Made by a program: the position numbers and the translations under genes | Source of the DNA: Paenibacillus sp. TCA20 | GTDB lineage: Bacteria; Bacillota; Bacilli; Paenibacillales; Paenibacillaceae | Length of the DNA: 62,616 bases | Direction of reading: 5' to 3' | Assembly (NCBI RefSeq): GCF_000732325.1 | Contig: NZ_BBIW01000021.1 | Location: forward strand, 1 to 62,616 | Notes under the pieces: model-generated | The model's database searches: none | The model's input: only the letters and a program-made list of their open reading frames with translations | What the model was told of the DNA's origin: nothing | In this document: one piece after another, positions 42,946-52,136 of the stretch | Layout: every line of letters starts with the position of its first letter | Position numbering within the stretch: the stretch's first letter is position 1

Positions 42946-44025
42946 CTACCTGCTTGACCACGGCATAATTTCAGTGACGACCTCTTGGCCCTCCTTGATT
43001 GATCTCTTCATCATCATAGATAAATAATGATCCTGCGCTGCCTTAGCAAAATTATAGAATGAAGGCCCCAGATCTAACGCATACAGGCCCATCTTATACA
43101 TGCTTGTCGCTACAGCAATCTCATCGTCCGACAGTCTTCCCATTTCGAATCGATTCTCATAAATCATCTCCGATTCAAATTGGATTCCCCGGTGCGCGTA
43201 TCCTTCCAGATTCCCTCCGTGTCCCGTATCTATTCTTCTTAAGCGGGATGTGACGGGCGTTCTGAAATCCTTCAGATAAGAAACCTCGTCATTGACAATT
43301 TCTCCACGCTCCCCGCGAACCAAGATCCGATTCCCCCGAATCCAAGAGAAGTACTGAACATTGGAAAAATCAAAAACCGCAGTCTTCTCTCCAAATTGAA
43401 ATACTGCCAATTCTTGAATGGACTGAACGATCTCTTCGTTTTCAGGCAAGCCCTGTCTACCCGGTCCTTTCACAATGGGACTTGTGAATTGATGTCCTGT
43501 AATACTCGCCTTCTCATACCCGACCCCCAGCAATTCTCTGATCAGGCTTATTCCATGATATCCATGTGCAGCTGATACTTGAACATGAGAGACCTCACCC
43601 AGAATACCGGACCGGGCAAGACGGATTCTGGCCGCGTGCATCGGCTGATACAAGTACTGCTCTGCAACTTCTACCTTAGCATTTGCGGGCAGCTCCTGAT
43701 GCAGCTTCAATAGTCCGTCCATATCTGGAGCTGGAGGCGTCTCGGCGAGTACAGGTATCTCCTGCTTGCTCAGTTCGGCTATGTAATTCGGATTGGCATC
43801 CCAAGGTATAGAAATAATCGCATACGAATAATCCCGGTTCTCCAGGAATTGATCCAATGTTGTAACGGTCTTTATTCCCCATTTCTTTTGAAACAGTTCG
43901 GCCTTAGCCTCATTTCGGACCAATACTCTGCTTACTTTAAATAGATCCGGCAGCATTGCAGCAACTCGCATAAAAAATTCAGCTCTCCATCCAGCCCCAA
44001 TTACAGCAAATACGATTTTATCCAT
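42946..44025 (-). CDS. Gfo/Idh/MocA-family protein lacking the catalytic lysine
   Basis: A 359-residue protein with an N-terminal Rossmann fold (FAVIGAGWRAEFF) and the C-terminal alpha/beta domain of the family. The usual EKP motif reads ETP at residues 95-97, so the lysine that supports hydride transfer is replaced by Thr. NAD(P) binding may remain while redox activity is changed or lost. GAGGATGAGAG precedes the ATG. No partner genes help to assign a substrate. Confidence 0.82.
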   Translation of the reverse strand: MDKIVFAVIGAGWRAEFFMRVAAMLPDLFKVSRVLVRNEAKAELFQKKWGIKTVTTLDQFLENRDYSYAIISIPWDANPNYIAELSKQEIPVLAETPPAPDMDGLLKLHQELPANAKVEVAEQYLYQPMHAARIRLARSGILGEVSHVQVSAAHGYHGISLIRELLGVGYEKASITGHQFTSPIVKGPGRQGLPENEEIVQSIQELAVFQFGEKTAVFDFSNVQYFSWIRGNRILVRGERGEIVNDEVSYLKDFRTPVTSRLRRIDTGHGGNLEGYAHRGIQFESEMIYENRFEMGRLSDDEIAVATSMYKMGLYALDLGPSFYNFAKAAQDHYLSMMMKRSIKEGQEVVTEIMPWSSR

Positions 44026-44110
44026 CTCTCATCCTCAACCTTCCATTTCATATCATCCTATTTATAACACATCGCCCCAGGGACTGACTCAATTTCTGGA
44101 TTGGACACGC

Positions 44111-44146
44111 AAAAAAAAACAGCGGACTCATAAATCCGCCGCTGTT
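44111..44146 (-). terminator. Intrinsic terminator of the amidase gene
   Basis: On the minus strand AACAG...CGGA pairs with TCCG...CTGTT with a small bulge, followed by nine T. Confidence 0.8.
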
Positions 44147-44165
44147 CGATAATGTTGACCCATCT

Positions 44166-46118
44166 TTATGGAGTTAAGGCAGGAGCCGTGCGATGCTGGG
44201 TGTGCTGTTCATAGGAGTAGGCAAGCTTAATCAATGTCGGTTCACTGAAAGGTCTTCCGATGAAATCCAACCCAACCGGCATGTTGTCAGCAGCTCTGAA
44301 GCCAGCCGGAACCGTTATTGTCGGGTAACCTGTGAAGGAGCTGAGCTTAAAGCCATCGCCGATGGTTTGCTCATCCCCGATCTCTGAAATCGGGTTTGCG
44401 GAAGTAGGAAAAATAAGGGCATCCAGATTATAATCCGCCATCATCTTAAGTACAGCATTCTGCGCTAACTTGGTACGATGAAGAACAATATCTTTGTAAG
44501 ACTCATCCTCAAGCGATTCCCGATTGTTGCGCTCCATGAGCTGTGTCTTCACCGATTCATCATATAAGCCCGATTCGATGATCGACGTAAGATCCTTATA
44601 CGCGCGTTCTTCTCCCAGCGATTCGAGATAATCATTAAACTGGAATTTGAATTCCCATGCACTGAGACTGGCATAGCTGTTAATCTGTTTGAAGTTAGGA
44701 ATCTCAACATCATCAATGAATATAGCACCTTGGTCTTTCATGTCCTGTATCGCCTCATCCATCACCTTATTGATATCTGGATCTGAGCCAAACACTTCTC
44801 GGACAATACCAATTCTCGCTCCGTTTAATCCCGCTGGGTCCAAATAATGCAAATATGATTCCGGAATGCGGTCTACACTTGCTGCTGTAGTCACGTCATC
44901 AGGATCATAACCTACCGTTAAGTCAAGGATCGCAGCCGCGTCAGCAACGGTTCTAGCAATCGGCCCTCCTGTATCCTGTGTCAATGCTAACGGCATGATT
45001 CCGTCTCGACTTGATAAACCAATGGTAGGACGAATACCGACCAGATTATTAAATGAAGACGGCACTCGAATAGAACCGCCGGTATCGCTGCCCATCCCTA
45101 CTGCAGCAAAGCTCGCCGCGATCGACGCTCCTGTCCCGCCACTTGAGCCTCCCGGCACTTTGGATACATTATACGGATTCAGCGTTTGACCAGACACAGA
45201 GCTTACTGTGGTATAACCAAATGCAAATTCGTGCAAATTGGACTTCGCTAGTATGATTGCCCCGGCTTCTTTTAACTTCTCCACTTGATAAGCATCATCT
45301 AATGGAACACTTTCTTTTAATGCTAACGAGCCTCCTGTAGTCGGCATGTCCGCTGTATCGAAATTATCTTTTAAAATGACAGGTATTCCATGAAGCGCAC
45401 CTCTTGCTCCACTCTGCCCACGCTCGGCATCCAGCTCTTCAGCCAGCTCGTCCGCCTGCTCATTAAGGGAAATAATAGAGTTAAGCTTCGGACCCTCTAC
45501 ATCGTATTTTTCGATGCGTTCCAGATACATATCCACCAGCTCTGCGGAGGTAACTCTTCCTGAAGTCATTGCCTTCTGCAAATCCGAGATCGATGCCTCA
45601 ACGACACTCACCGGCTGTAAATATTGATAGACCCTGAGGGCAACAACTGCTGCATCCCCCTTGGTAAGGGGCTTGCCATAACCGTATGTATATTCAGCAT
45701 TCCCCTTCATCACACCGGCCGTCGTAATTACACCAATTGAGCTTGCATAAGGACTGCTGATCGGAATATCCTGATATATCATTTCTTCAACGTAAGGCAC
45801 ATCAATCATTTCATCCAACAAGCGGGCTGCCACTTCTCTGTTAATCTTAGCCGATTGTGAAACTTCTGTAATGAGGCGCTCCGAACCGGCTTCCTTCGCC
45901 GCCAGATTAATGAGCTCTGCAAACTGTTCCGTACTGATGGTCTTGTGTCGTTCATTTTCCACAGTCCACTCACTCGGGGCCCAATCGAGTTCCATAAATT
46001 CAGACCATTCCGTGCTGACAGGTGCCGCAGCCGCCATCTCGCCAGGAAAGCCGGCCACAGGAAGCAGCAGTCCTCCAGCCAAGAGCACACTCATCATTTG
46101 CATTTTGCTATTCCTCAT
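44166..46118 (-). CDS. Secreted amidase-signature enzyme with N-terminal S-layer-like region
   Basis: A 650-residue exported protein: signal peptide at 1-32 (AAAAP), a region at ~60-170 that resembles an S-layer homology domain (GVITTAGVMKGNAEYTYGYGKPLTKGDAAVVALRV), and an amidase-signature domain from about 175. The catalytic triad is Lys250 (ILKDN), cis-Ser325 (GGSSGG) and nucleophile Ser349 (SDTGGS). The family hydrolyses many amides; the substrate is unknown, but secretion and a possible wall anchor point to an extracellular one. Cytosolic relatives lack the first 170 residues. Confidence 0.88.
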   Translation of the reverse strand: MRNSKMQMMSVLLAGGLLLPVAGFPGEMAAAAPVSTEWSEFMELDWAPSEWTVENERHKTISTEQFAELINLAAKEAGSERLITEVSQSAKINREVAARLLDEMIDVPYVEEMIYQDIPISSPYASSIGVITTAGVMKGNAEYTYGYGKPLTKGDAAVVALRVYQYLQPVSVVEASISDLQKAMTSGRVTSAELVDMYLERIEKYDVEGPKLNSIISLNEQADELAEELDAERGQSGARGALHGIPVILKDNFDTADMPTTGGSLALKESVPLDDAYQVEKLKEAGAIILAKSNLHEFAFGYTTVSSVSGQTLNPYNVSKVPGGSSGGTGASIAASFAAVGMGSDTGGSIRVPSSFNNLVGIRPTIGLSSRDGIMPLALTQDTGGPIARTVADAAAILDLTVGYDPDDVTTAASVDRIPESYLHYLDPAGLNGARIGIVREVFGSDPDINKVMDEAIQDMKDQGAIFIDDVEIPNFKQINSYASLSAWEFKFQFNDYLESLGEERAYKDLTSIIESGLYDESVKTQLMERNNRESLEDESYKDIVLHRTKLAQNAVLKMMADYNLDALIFPTSANPISEIGDEQTIGDGFKLSSFTGYPTITVPAGFRAADNMPVGLDFIGRPFSEPTLIKLAYSYEQHTQHRTAPALTP

Positions 46119-46283
46119 ACTTCATTCCCTCGCCCTCATTCTATTTATGTTACTTAAACTAACATATAATAGAATGATAGACTTGTAAATAAGAGGATTT
46201 GAGCAAGATTTTAACATGTAATAGGTAGAATAGATTAATTAATGTGAAATTTCAGATACACCTGTAAAGTTTTCTAACATAAA

Positions 46284-47141
46284 TTAAATCATTTCTAACG
46301 GTACTTTATGATCTGGCTTCGGAAATGCTAAATCCAGCTCATTGAGATCATCCTCCGTCAGCTCTACCTCATATGCAGCAGCATTCAGTATCACATGCTC
46401 CTCCTTAGAAGCTTTAGGAATAGCGAGAACTTGACCGTTCCGAATACTCCAAGCAAGCATTAACTGCAGCGGGGTTATATCATGCTTCTCTGCAACTGCC
46501 TTTACGGTCTCATTGCCAGTAATTTCACGCCGAAGTGTACCTCCCTGCGCAAGCGGAGAATAAGCCATAATTGGGATCTGACGCTCTGTCTGCCATGGCA
46601 TCAGATCAACCTCAATCCCTCTTGAGCCGAGGTGATACAGTACCTGATTAACCGCACAATTACTGCCTTTAGATATAGATAGCAGCTCTTCCATATCTTT
46701 TGTATCCAGATTGGAAACGCCCCAACGCGCGATTTTACCGTCCTGAACCAGCTTCTCCATTCCTTCTACCGTTTCGGCGAGAGGAATGTCTCCTCTCCAG
46801 TGAAGCAGATACAAATCCAAATGATCTGTCTTCAGTCTGCGCAGGCTCTGCTCACAACGGGTAATGATTCGGTTTCGCCCTGCATTATGCGGATATACTT
46901 TAGAAACGAGGAACACCTCTTCCCTAATGCCCTGGATCGCTTCTCCGACAAGGGATTCGGACAAGCCTTCACCATACATTTCCGCGGTATCAATAACATG
47001 CATCCCCAGCTCAACACCAAGACGCAGTGCGGCCATTTCTTCACTTCGTACGGAAGGATCATCTCCCATACGCCAGGTTCCTTGTCCGATTGCAGGAAGC
47101 ACAGTTCCATCTGCCAGCTTGATTGTATTTCTCTTGATCAT
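46284..47141 (-). CDS. Aldo/keto reductase
   Basis: A 285-residue TIM-barrel NADPH oxidoreductase with the complete tetrad Asp51, Tyr56, Lys81 and His114 and the cofactor segment AIPKAS near residue 243. AAAAGGAG precedes the ATG. It is likely a general carbonyl reductase; divergent from the radical SAM gene. Confidence 0.92.
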   Translation of the reverse strand: MIKRNTIKLADGTVLPAIGQGTWRMGDDPSVRSEEMAALRLGVELGMHVIDTAEMYGEGLSESLVGEAIQGIREEVFLVSKVYPHNAGRNRIITRCEQSLRRLKTDHLDLYLLHWRGDIPLAETVEGMEKLVQDGKIARWGVSNLDTKDMEELLSISKGSNCAVNQVLYHLGSRGIEVDLMPWQTERQIPIMAYSPLAQGGTLRREITGNETVKAVAEKHDITPLQLMLAWSIRNGQVLAIPKASKEEHVILNAAAYEVELTEDDLNELDLAFPKPDHKVPLEMI

Positions 47142-47329
47142 CGTTACATCTCCTTTTTATGCAGTAATATAGGTAATTGCTGGATTATCCGGCTACGAAT
47201 GTTATACCCGAATCTTATATCTCATAATCGAAAGATGTATCATACGGGATAAAAATGAGAATATATGTTCCCACACGACCTTTAATGAATTATAATAGAA
47301 TCTGTTCTATAAGAATAGAGGTGTTATCG

Positions 47330-48157
47330 ATGTCCAAGAGAGAAATTCAATATTTATATAAAACTCCAAAGTCACTGATGAATAAAGGAACTGGATTCCT
47401 GTCTGGCTACACCCATACATTGAATCCATATACGGGATGTTCGTTCGGATGCTCGTATTGCTATGTCCGCCGGATGCCTGTTTCTCTATTTCGCGGGTCG
47501 GAATGGGGAACTTGGGTAGATGTGAAGCAGGAAGCGTCAACTGTATTCCGCAAGGAATTAAAGCGTGCCACAGCTAAGGGGCCGGTTACGATCTTTATGT
47601 CTTCCAGTACAGATCCTTATCAGCCCATCGAATATAAAGAGCAGATTACTCGTTCCCTGCTGGAAGTGATGTGCGAATCTCCGCCTGATTTTATACTGGT
47701 ACAAACCAGAAGCCCCCTCGTCACAAGGGATATCGATTTATTCACAGCATTGGGAGACAGGGTGCGTGTCAGTCTTACGATCGAAACCGATCTGGATGAG
47801 GTCAGAAAACATTTCTCTCCCTCTGCCCCTCCTATTGCTGCCCGAATGAAGGCACTGCAGGAATTAACCGAGGCGGGCATTCCGACTCAAGCAGCGATCG
47901 CTCCGATTCTGCCCAGCAGCGAGGCTTTTGCGTCCAAGCTCTATTGTGCGACCAACCGCGTTACCATTGATGATTATTTCATGGGAGATGGCAGCGGCGG
48001 CAAAAGAACAAGACAGCTGGGGATTGATGCCTTATATGATGAAATAGATTCAACCGCATGGTATGACTCCACTGCCTATCAAATCGTTCTGTCTCGGATG
48101 CGAAGCGTTTTTCCGGAGGAGCGTGTATATATTAGTCAACAGGGCTTTGAACCTTAA
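47330..48157 (+). CDS. SPL-like radical SAM protein
   Basis: A 275-residue radical SAM enzyme of the Rv2578c/spore-photoproduct-lyase-like group. The cluster motif is CSFGCSYCY (CX3CX2C) at about residues 34-42. ATG 47330 follows AGAGGTG, and TATAAT lies about 37 bases upstream of it. Members have unknown reactions; it is shorter than true spore photoproduct lyase and lacks its known partner gene, so I do not call it that. A terminator follows directly. Confidence 0.85.
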   Translation: MSKREIQYLYKTPKSLMNKGTGFLSGYTHTLNPYTGCSFGCSYCYVRRMPVSLFRGSEWGTWVDVKQEASTVFRKELKRATAKGPVTIFMSSSTDPYQPIEYKEQITRSLLEVMCESPPDFILVQTRSPLVTRDIDLFTALGDRVRVSLTIETDLDEVRKHFSPSAPPIAARMKALQELTEAGIPTQAAIAPILPSSEAFASKLYCATNRVTIDDYFMGDGSGGKRTRQLGIDALYDEIDSTAWYDSTAYQIVLSRMRSVFPEERVYISQQGFEP

Positions 48158-48164
48158 GATATAC

Positions 48165-48216
48165 AAGAAGGTCCTGCACTACTGAGTTTTCAGCAGAGCA
48201 GGACCTTCTTATTTTT
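48165..48216. terminator. Terminator of the radical SAM gene
   Basis: A perfect 13 bp stem, AAGAAGGTCCTGC with its complement, followed by ATTTTT. It separates two convergent genes. Confidence 0.88.
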
Positions 48217-48309
48217 CACCAAGCAAAATATTGTTCACCCTGTTACTTCATCCGTTTGTACCTTGATATTCCTCCTCGCGGGTAATGTTATATCATAAGA
48301 ATACCTGTT

Positions 48310-49776
48310 TTAATGTGTATTCAATTTACCCTTGCTGTCTGTAAATACCGCCAGCTTATCGATCATGCGCTGACTTGCTTCATTTAGTCCGGTCAGTCTT
48401 ACTTCATTGTTATTCTCTCTGTATTTCAAGATGATTTTATCAATCGAGCCTACAGCAGAATCATCCCAAACATGAGAATTGGAGAAGTCAATGACAATGT
48501 CGCGATCTTGTACAGACAGATCAAAGGATTGTTCAAATGTCGTGGTAGAGGCGAAGAATAATTGCCCCTTCACTTTGAACACCTGTTTCTTGACATCCTC
48601 CGCTGGCTTGGTCACTTCCAGTTTCGATATCTTCGCCACGAAGAACACAGCGCTTAAGATGACACCAGCAATAACTCCTTTGGAGAGATCATGAGTGGCA
48701 ACGACAATAATTACGGTAACCACCATGACGATGGCATCCGAACGGGGCGCTTTTTTCAAATATTGGAATGAAGACCAATCAAACGTCCCGATACAGACCA
48801 TGACCATGATTCCAGCCAGAACGGGCATCGGCATTAGGACTACCAGATCACCAAGTACAAGAATCAGGAACATAAGAAACAGCCCTGCCACAAGCGTAGA
48901 CAAACGGCTGCGTCCGCCTGATTTTACGTTAATCATGGACTGACCGATCATGGCGCATCCCGCCATACCACCGAAGAACGCTGTGACGAAGTTTGCAATC
49001 CCTTGCCCTCTAGCTTCACGATTCTTGTCGCTCTCTGTATCTGTCATATCATCGACAATGGAGGAGGTAAGCAGTGATTCAAGCAAGCCGACAATTGCGA
49101 GTGCGAAAGAATATGGTAATATTATCTGTAGTGTTTCGATAGAGAACGGTACATCAGGGATCAGAAATGACGGTAAGGTCTGAGTAATGTTCCCCATATC
49201 TCCTACGGTCTGGAGATTAAATCCTGTAAATACGGATACAACAGTTAACACGACGATGGCAATCAATGGTGCAGGAATGGCCTTGAAGAATCGAGGCACG
49301 ACGTATACGATAAGCAGTGTTATACCTAGGAACACATAGGTTGCGCCATTGATGCCCCAGAAATAAGGGACTTGCGCCATAAAGATCAGAATGGCCAGTG
49401 AATTGACGAAGCCAATCATGACGGCGCGTGGAATAAACTTCATCAGTGTAGCTACTTTGAACACACCTAGCAGAAACTGAATAATACCTGTTAAAATGGT
49501 AGCTGCAAGCATGTACTCGATCCCGTGCTCCCTCACCAGGGGAGCAAGAACCAAGGCCATGGCCCCTGTCGCTGCTGAGATCATCGCTGGTCTGCCGCCA
49601 GCAAAAGCAATGATTACAGCAATACAGAAGGAAGCATACAAACCGACCATAGGGTCCACACCCGCAATCAGTGAGAAGGCAATGGCTTCCGGGATGAGCG
49701 CAAGAGCTACAACAATTCCGGACAAAATATCAGCTCTTACATTAAAAAACCATGTTCTCTTGAGATTTTCTAACAC
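48310..49776 (-). CDS. SulP-family anion transporter with STAS domain
   Basis: A 488-residue transporter: about eleven membrane helices, with the family segment GVDPMVGLYASF near residue 39 and GGMAGCAMIGQSMINVKSGGRSRLS near 270, then a C-terminal STAS domain (IVIDFSNSHVWDDSAVGSIDKI). It carries sulfate, bicarbonate or another anion; the sequence does not decide. The start is GTG 49776 behind GGAG. Divergent from the recombinase-like gene. Confidence 0.92.
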   Translation of the reverse strand: MLENLKRTWFFNVRADILSGIVVALALIPEAIAFSLIAGVDPMVGLYASFCIAVIIAFAGGRPAMISAATGAMALVLAPLVREHGIEYMLAATILTGIIQFLLGVFKVATLMKFIPRAVMIGFVNSLAILIFMAQVPYFWGINGATYVFLGITLLIVYVVPRFFKAIPAPLIAIVVLTVVSVFTGFNLQTVGDMGNITQTLPSFLIPDVPFSIETLQIILPYSFALAIVGLLESLLTSSIVDDMTDTESDKNREARGQGIANFVTAFFGGMAGCAMIGQSMINVKSGGRSRLSTLVAGLFLMFLILVLGDLVVLMPMPVLAGIMVMVCIGTFDWSSFQYLKKAPRSDAIVMVVTVIIVVATHDLSKGVIAGVILSAVFFVAKISKLEVTKPAEDVKKQVFKVKGQLFFASTTTFEQSFDLSVQDRDIVIDFSNSHVWDDSAVGSIDKIILKYRENNNEVRLTGLNEASQRMIDKLAVFTDSKGKLNTH

Positions 49777-49940
49777 TTTCTCTCCACACCTCTTTATCTA
49801 TTTTTGAGAACCCGACTTTTAAGTCTCATAAACGTCAAGTCATCATATAAATGCAAGTTATCAATACCTTCGTTAGTTTATCATGGATCGTTCCAAAATG
49901 GAACCTTTTTGAGACTAGTGAATGTCAAGGAGTTTAATAC

Positions 49941-50489
49941 ATGCTAATCGGATATGTAAGACCTTATCAGGACGATTTACAATGTAACCACCAGCAAGCC
50001 GTATTGGCACAATATGCCTGCGATCATATCATTGCCGAGGAGCATGGCTCCGCCAAGAAACGAACTGCGTTGTACGGTCTATTAGACAAGCTCGTGCCCG
50101 GCGATCATATCGTTGTTGCTAAATTATTTGCACTCGCTGATTCAACGAGGCACCTGGCCGAACTGCTCGATGAGCTGCGCAATAGAGACTGCTATCTTAT
50201 TTCCGCAAAAGAAGGGATCAATACAAGTACTTCTACCGGTTTGGCCTTTCAAGAGATGGTGCACCAACTGCTCGACTTTCAAAGTGATGTAATTAGTGAG
50301 AAGACTAAAAAAGGGTTATATGAAGCAAAACAGAAGGGGATAAGACCCGGACGCCCCAAAAAACCAGACGAAAACGTCAAAAAAGCGATTGTTATGTATC
50401 AAAGCAATCAATATAGTCTGGCACAGATAAAAGACGAAACTGGAATCAGCAAATCTACACTGTATCGTTATCTTGATTCCGAAAATTAA
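49941..50489 (+). CDS. Serine-recombinase-like protein without catalytic residues
   Basis: A 182-residue protein with the resolvase fold (IGYVRPYQDD, QEMVHQLLDFQSDVISEKTKKGL) and a C-terminal HTH (SLAQIKDETGISKSTLYRYL). Family members start YARVSTxxQ; here the nucleophilic Ser region reads RPYQ, and the LDRLGRS motif reads LFALADS, so both Arg are lost too. Recombination is therefore very unlikely; DNA binding may remain. AAGGAG precedes the ATG. It lies 16 bp upstream of csaA, and no inverted repeats or mobile genes surround it. Confidence 0.85.
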   Translation: MLIGYVRPYQDDLQCNHQQAVLAQYACDHIIAEEHGSAKKRTALYGLLDKLVPGDHIVVAKLFALADSTRHLAELLDELRNRDCYLISAKEGINTSTSTGLAFQEMVHQLLDFQSDVISEKTKKGLYEAKQKGIRPGRPKKPDENVKKAIVMYQSNQYSLAQIKDETGISKSTLYRYLDSEN

Positions 50490-50505
50490 ACTTGGAGGAA
50501 ATGGC

Positions 50506-50835
50506 ATGGCCACGATAGATGATTTCGTAAAGCTGGATATCCGCATCGGCACCATTGTTAAGGCAGAGGCTTTTCCGGAAGCAAGAAAGCCGGCAATCAA
50601 GCTGGAGATCGATTTTGGAGAACTCGGTATCAAGCAATCCTCTGCACAAATCACCAAACGGTATACGCCCGATGAATTAATCGGAAGGCAGATTACGGCA
50701 GTTGTAAACTTCCCTCCGCGCCGAATCGCCGGCTATGTATCTGAGGTTCTCGTACTCGGCGGCATTCCTGAAGAAGGCGATGTCATCTTGCTGAGACCCG
50801 ATGAAGAAGTGCCTAATGGAACACCGATCGCTTAA
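50506..50835 (+). CDS. csaA: CsaA, tRNA-binding/export-related chaperone
   Basis: A 109-residue protein equal in size to Bacillus CsaA. It has the EMAP/tRNA-binding OB fold from DIRIGTIVKAEAFPEARKPA to the end, with ITAVVNFPPRRIAG in the middle. CsaA forms a dimer and has been described as a secretion chaperone with tRNA-binding ability. TGGAGGAAA precedes ATG 50506. It is in one operon with the recombinase-like gene. Confidence 0.93.
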   Translation: MATIDDFVKLDIRIGTIVKAEAFPEARKPAIKLEIDFGELGIKQSSAQITKRYTPDELIGRQITAVVNFPPRRIAGYVSEVLVLGGIPEEGDVILLRPDEEVPNGTPIA

Positions 50836-50856
50836 AAATTGCAATCTCGAACCGCA

Positions 50857-50905
50857 CAAAGGAGCAGACCTTTGATTTTCAATTAATCAAAAGGTCTGCT
50901 CCTCT
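50857..50905. terminator. Terminator between csaA and the Asp-box protein gene
   Basis: A 17-18 bp stem with one bulged A (GGAGCAGACCTTTGATT against its complement) between convergent genes, ending the csaA transcript and the alpha-glucosidase operon. Confidence 0.85.
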
Positions 50906-50972
50906 GTTCATTTTACAAATCGGATCGGCCATGAACACTCATCTGCTCCATTCATTAGCCGAGTATAACGAA

Positions 50973-52121
50973 TCACTCGTTAGGCTGCTCCAGAACCAAG
51001 ACCTCAGTCCAAGAATGACCTCCGTCTCCCGTTCGATAAATTGCAGGATGCATGAGGCTTGTATCTGCCATCCAGCCTTTATTCCGCTCAGTGAAGGAAA
51101 TGTCACTATCGTATCCTTGAATAGACGGCAGGTTCGTCCACGTCTTCCCGCCATCGGAAGAGCTTCCCACGCCGATCTTCTCCCCTGCCGGCGAGAACCC
51201 AGCGAGATAGGCCGCTCCATTTACAAGCGATAAATTCCCTGGATGCCCGGCAGGTGCTGCAGGACCGACATCTGTATACCCTGGTTCGTCGCCAGGCGCG
51301 GGTCCGGCTCCTGCTGTATCTTGACCGATCACTTTGACAAAGCTCTGACCAGCATTGCTCGAAGCGTATACGGCGTAGGATTGCTGAGACATGCCAGCCC
51401 CTCCGTTCAGCCTCACCCATACCTCCTGGCCGTTCACGGCGATTTTACCGCCACTGACTGTCTCCGAGGATACGGAGAGACGTACCTTCCAGCCTGTGCC
51501 GCCATTTGTCGTTTGATGCAGCTTATATCCGTATCCCGGATGAACTGTCAGTGCATAACCTTTCTTCGCATCTGTGAATACCGCATATCTGGTATTCGTC
51601 GGGGTGGCTATCTTGCTCCAGCTGCTGCCTCCATCGGAGGTATGGTAAGTGTAAGCCTGGGAGTAGCCAAATCCCTCATCCTCCTTAGTAAAATCGATAC
51701 GCTGCAGATACATGTCCCCCGTTTTTATCTTCGTTAATGACTTACCACCATCATCCGTATGCAGTAGCGCATTCGGTCCGCCACTTGAGGATTTCGCCAG
51801 CGCATAACCTACTTTATTATTGATAAAATCAAGCTGAGTGAACTGCCAAGTTCCTGTATAGATGTTCTGCCAGTGATCACCGGCATCGGATGTGCCAATC
51901 ATATATCCATTACCTGCTGCACGTCCCGTCGTCTCGTTTAAGAACTGAATGTCACTAATATAGAAGGCCTCTCCTCCTGCAGGCTTATTCCCTGTGAGCT
52001 CACTCGTATCCTGAGCTGAGACCGTACCCAATGCAGTCATAGATCCTGTCAGCGCTAAAGTTAAGGTTAATTTCGTTAATCTAGCGAATGGAGCTAGTCT
52101 TCCGGTTGCTCTGCTTCCCAT
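50973..52121 (-). CDS. Secreted Asp-box beta-propeller protein (YCF48/sialidase-like fold)
   Basis: A 382-residue exported protein. A long basic signal peptide spans residues 1-36 (VSAQD). The remainder contains seven Asp-box-like motifs such as SDAGDHW, TDDGGKSL, TSDGGSSW, TTNGGTGW, SSDGGKTW and TGDGGHSW, consistent with a six- or seven-bladed propeller. No sialidase catalytic residues are recognisable. AAAGGGGAG of its ribosome binding site overlaps the stop of the alpha-glucosidase gene 15 bp upstream, so the two are co-translated. It may bind a carbohydrate or protein outside the cell. Confidence 0.82.
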   Translation of the reverse strand: MGSRATGRLAPFARLTKLTLTLALTGSMTALGTVSAQDTSELTGNKPAGGEAFYISDIQFLNETTGRAAGNGYMIGTSDAGDHWQNIYTGTWQFTQLDFINNKVGYALAKSSSGGPNALLHTDDGGKSLTKIKTGDMYLQRIDFTKEDEGFGYSQAYTYHTSDGGSSWSKIATPTNTRYAVFTDAKKGYALTVHPGYGYKLHQTTNGGTGWKVRLSVSSETVSGGKIAVNGQEVWVRLNGGAGMSQQSYAVYASSNAGQSFVKVIGQDTAGAGPAPGDEPGYTDVGPAAPAGHPGNLSLVNGAAYLAGFSPAGEKIGVGSSSDGGKTWTNLPSIQGYDSDISFTERNKGWMADTSLMHPAIYRTGDGGHSWTEVLVLEQPNE

Positions 52122-52136
52122 GATTCATTCTCCCCT

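Noticed and set aside
47330..48157. Spore photoproduct lyase (splB)
   Set aside because: The CX3CX2C motif is shared, but the protein is much shorter and the sequence around the cluster and C-terminus fits the Rv2578c-like group better.
49941..50489. Mobile element or inversion system around the recombinase-like gene
   Set aside because: No inverted repeats, att-like duplications or other mobile genes flank it, and the catalytic residues are missing.
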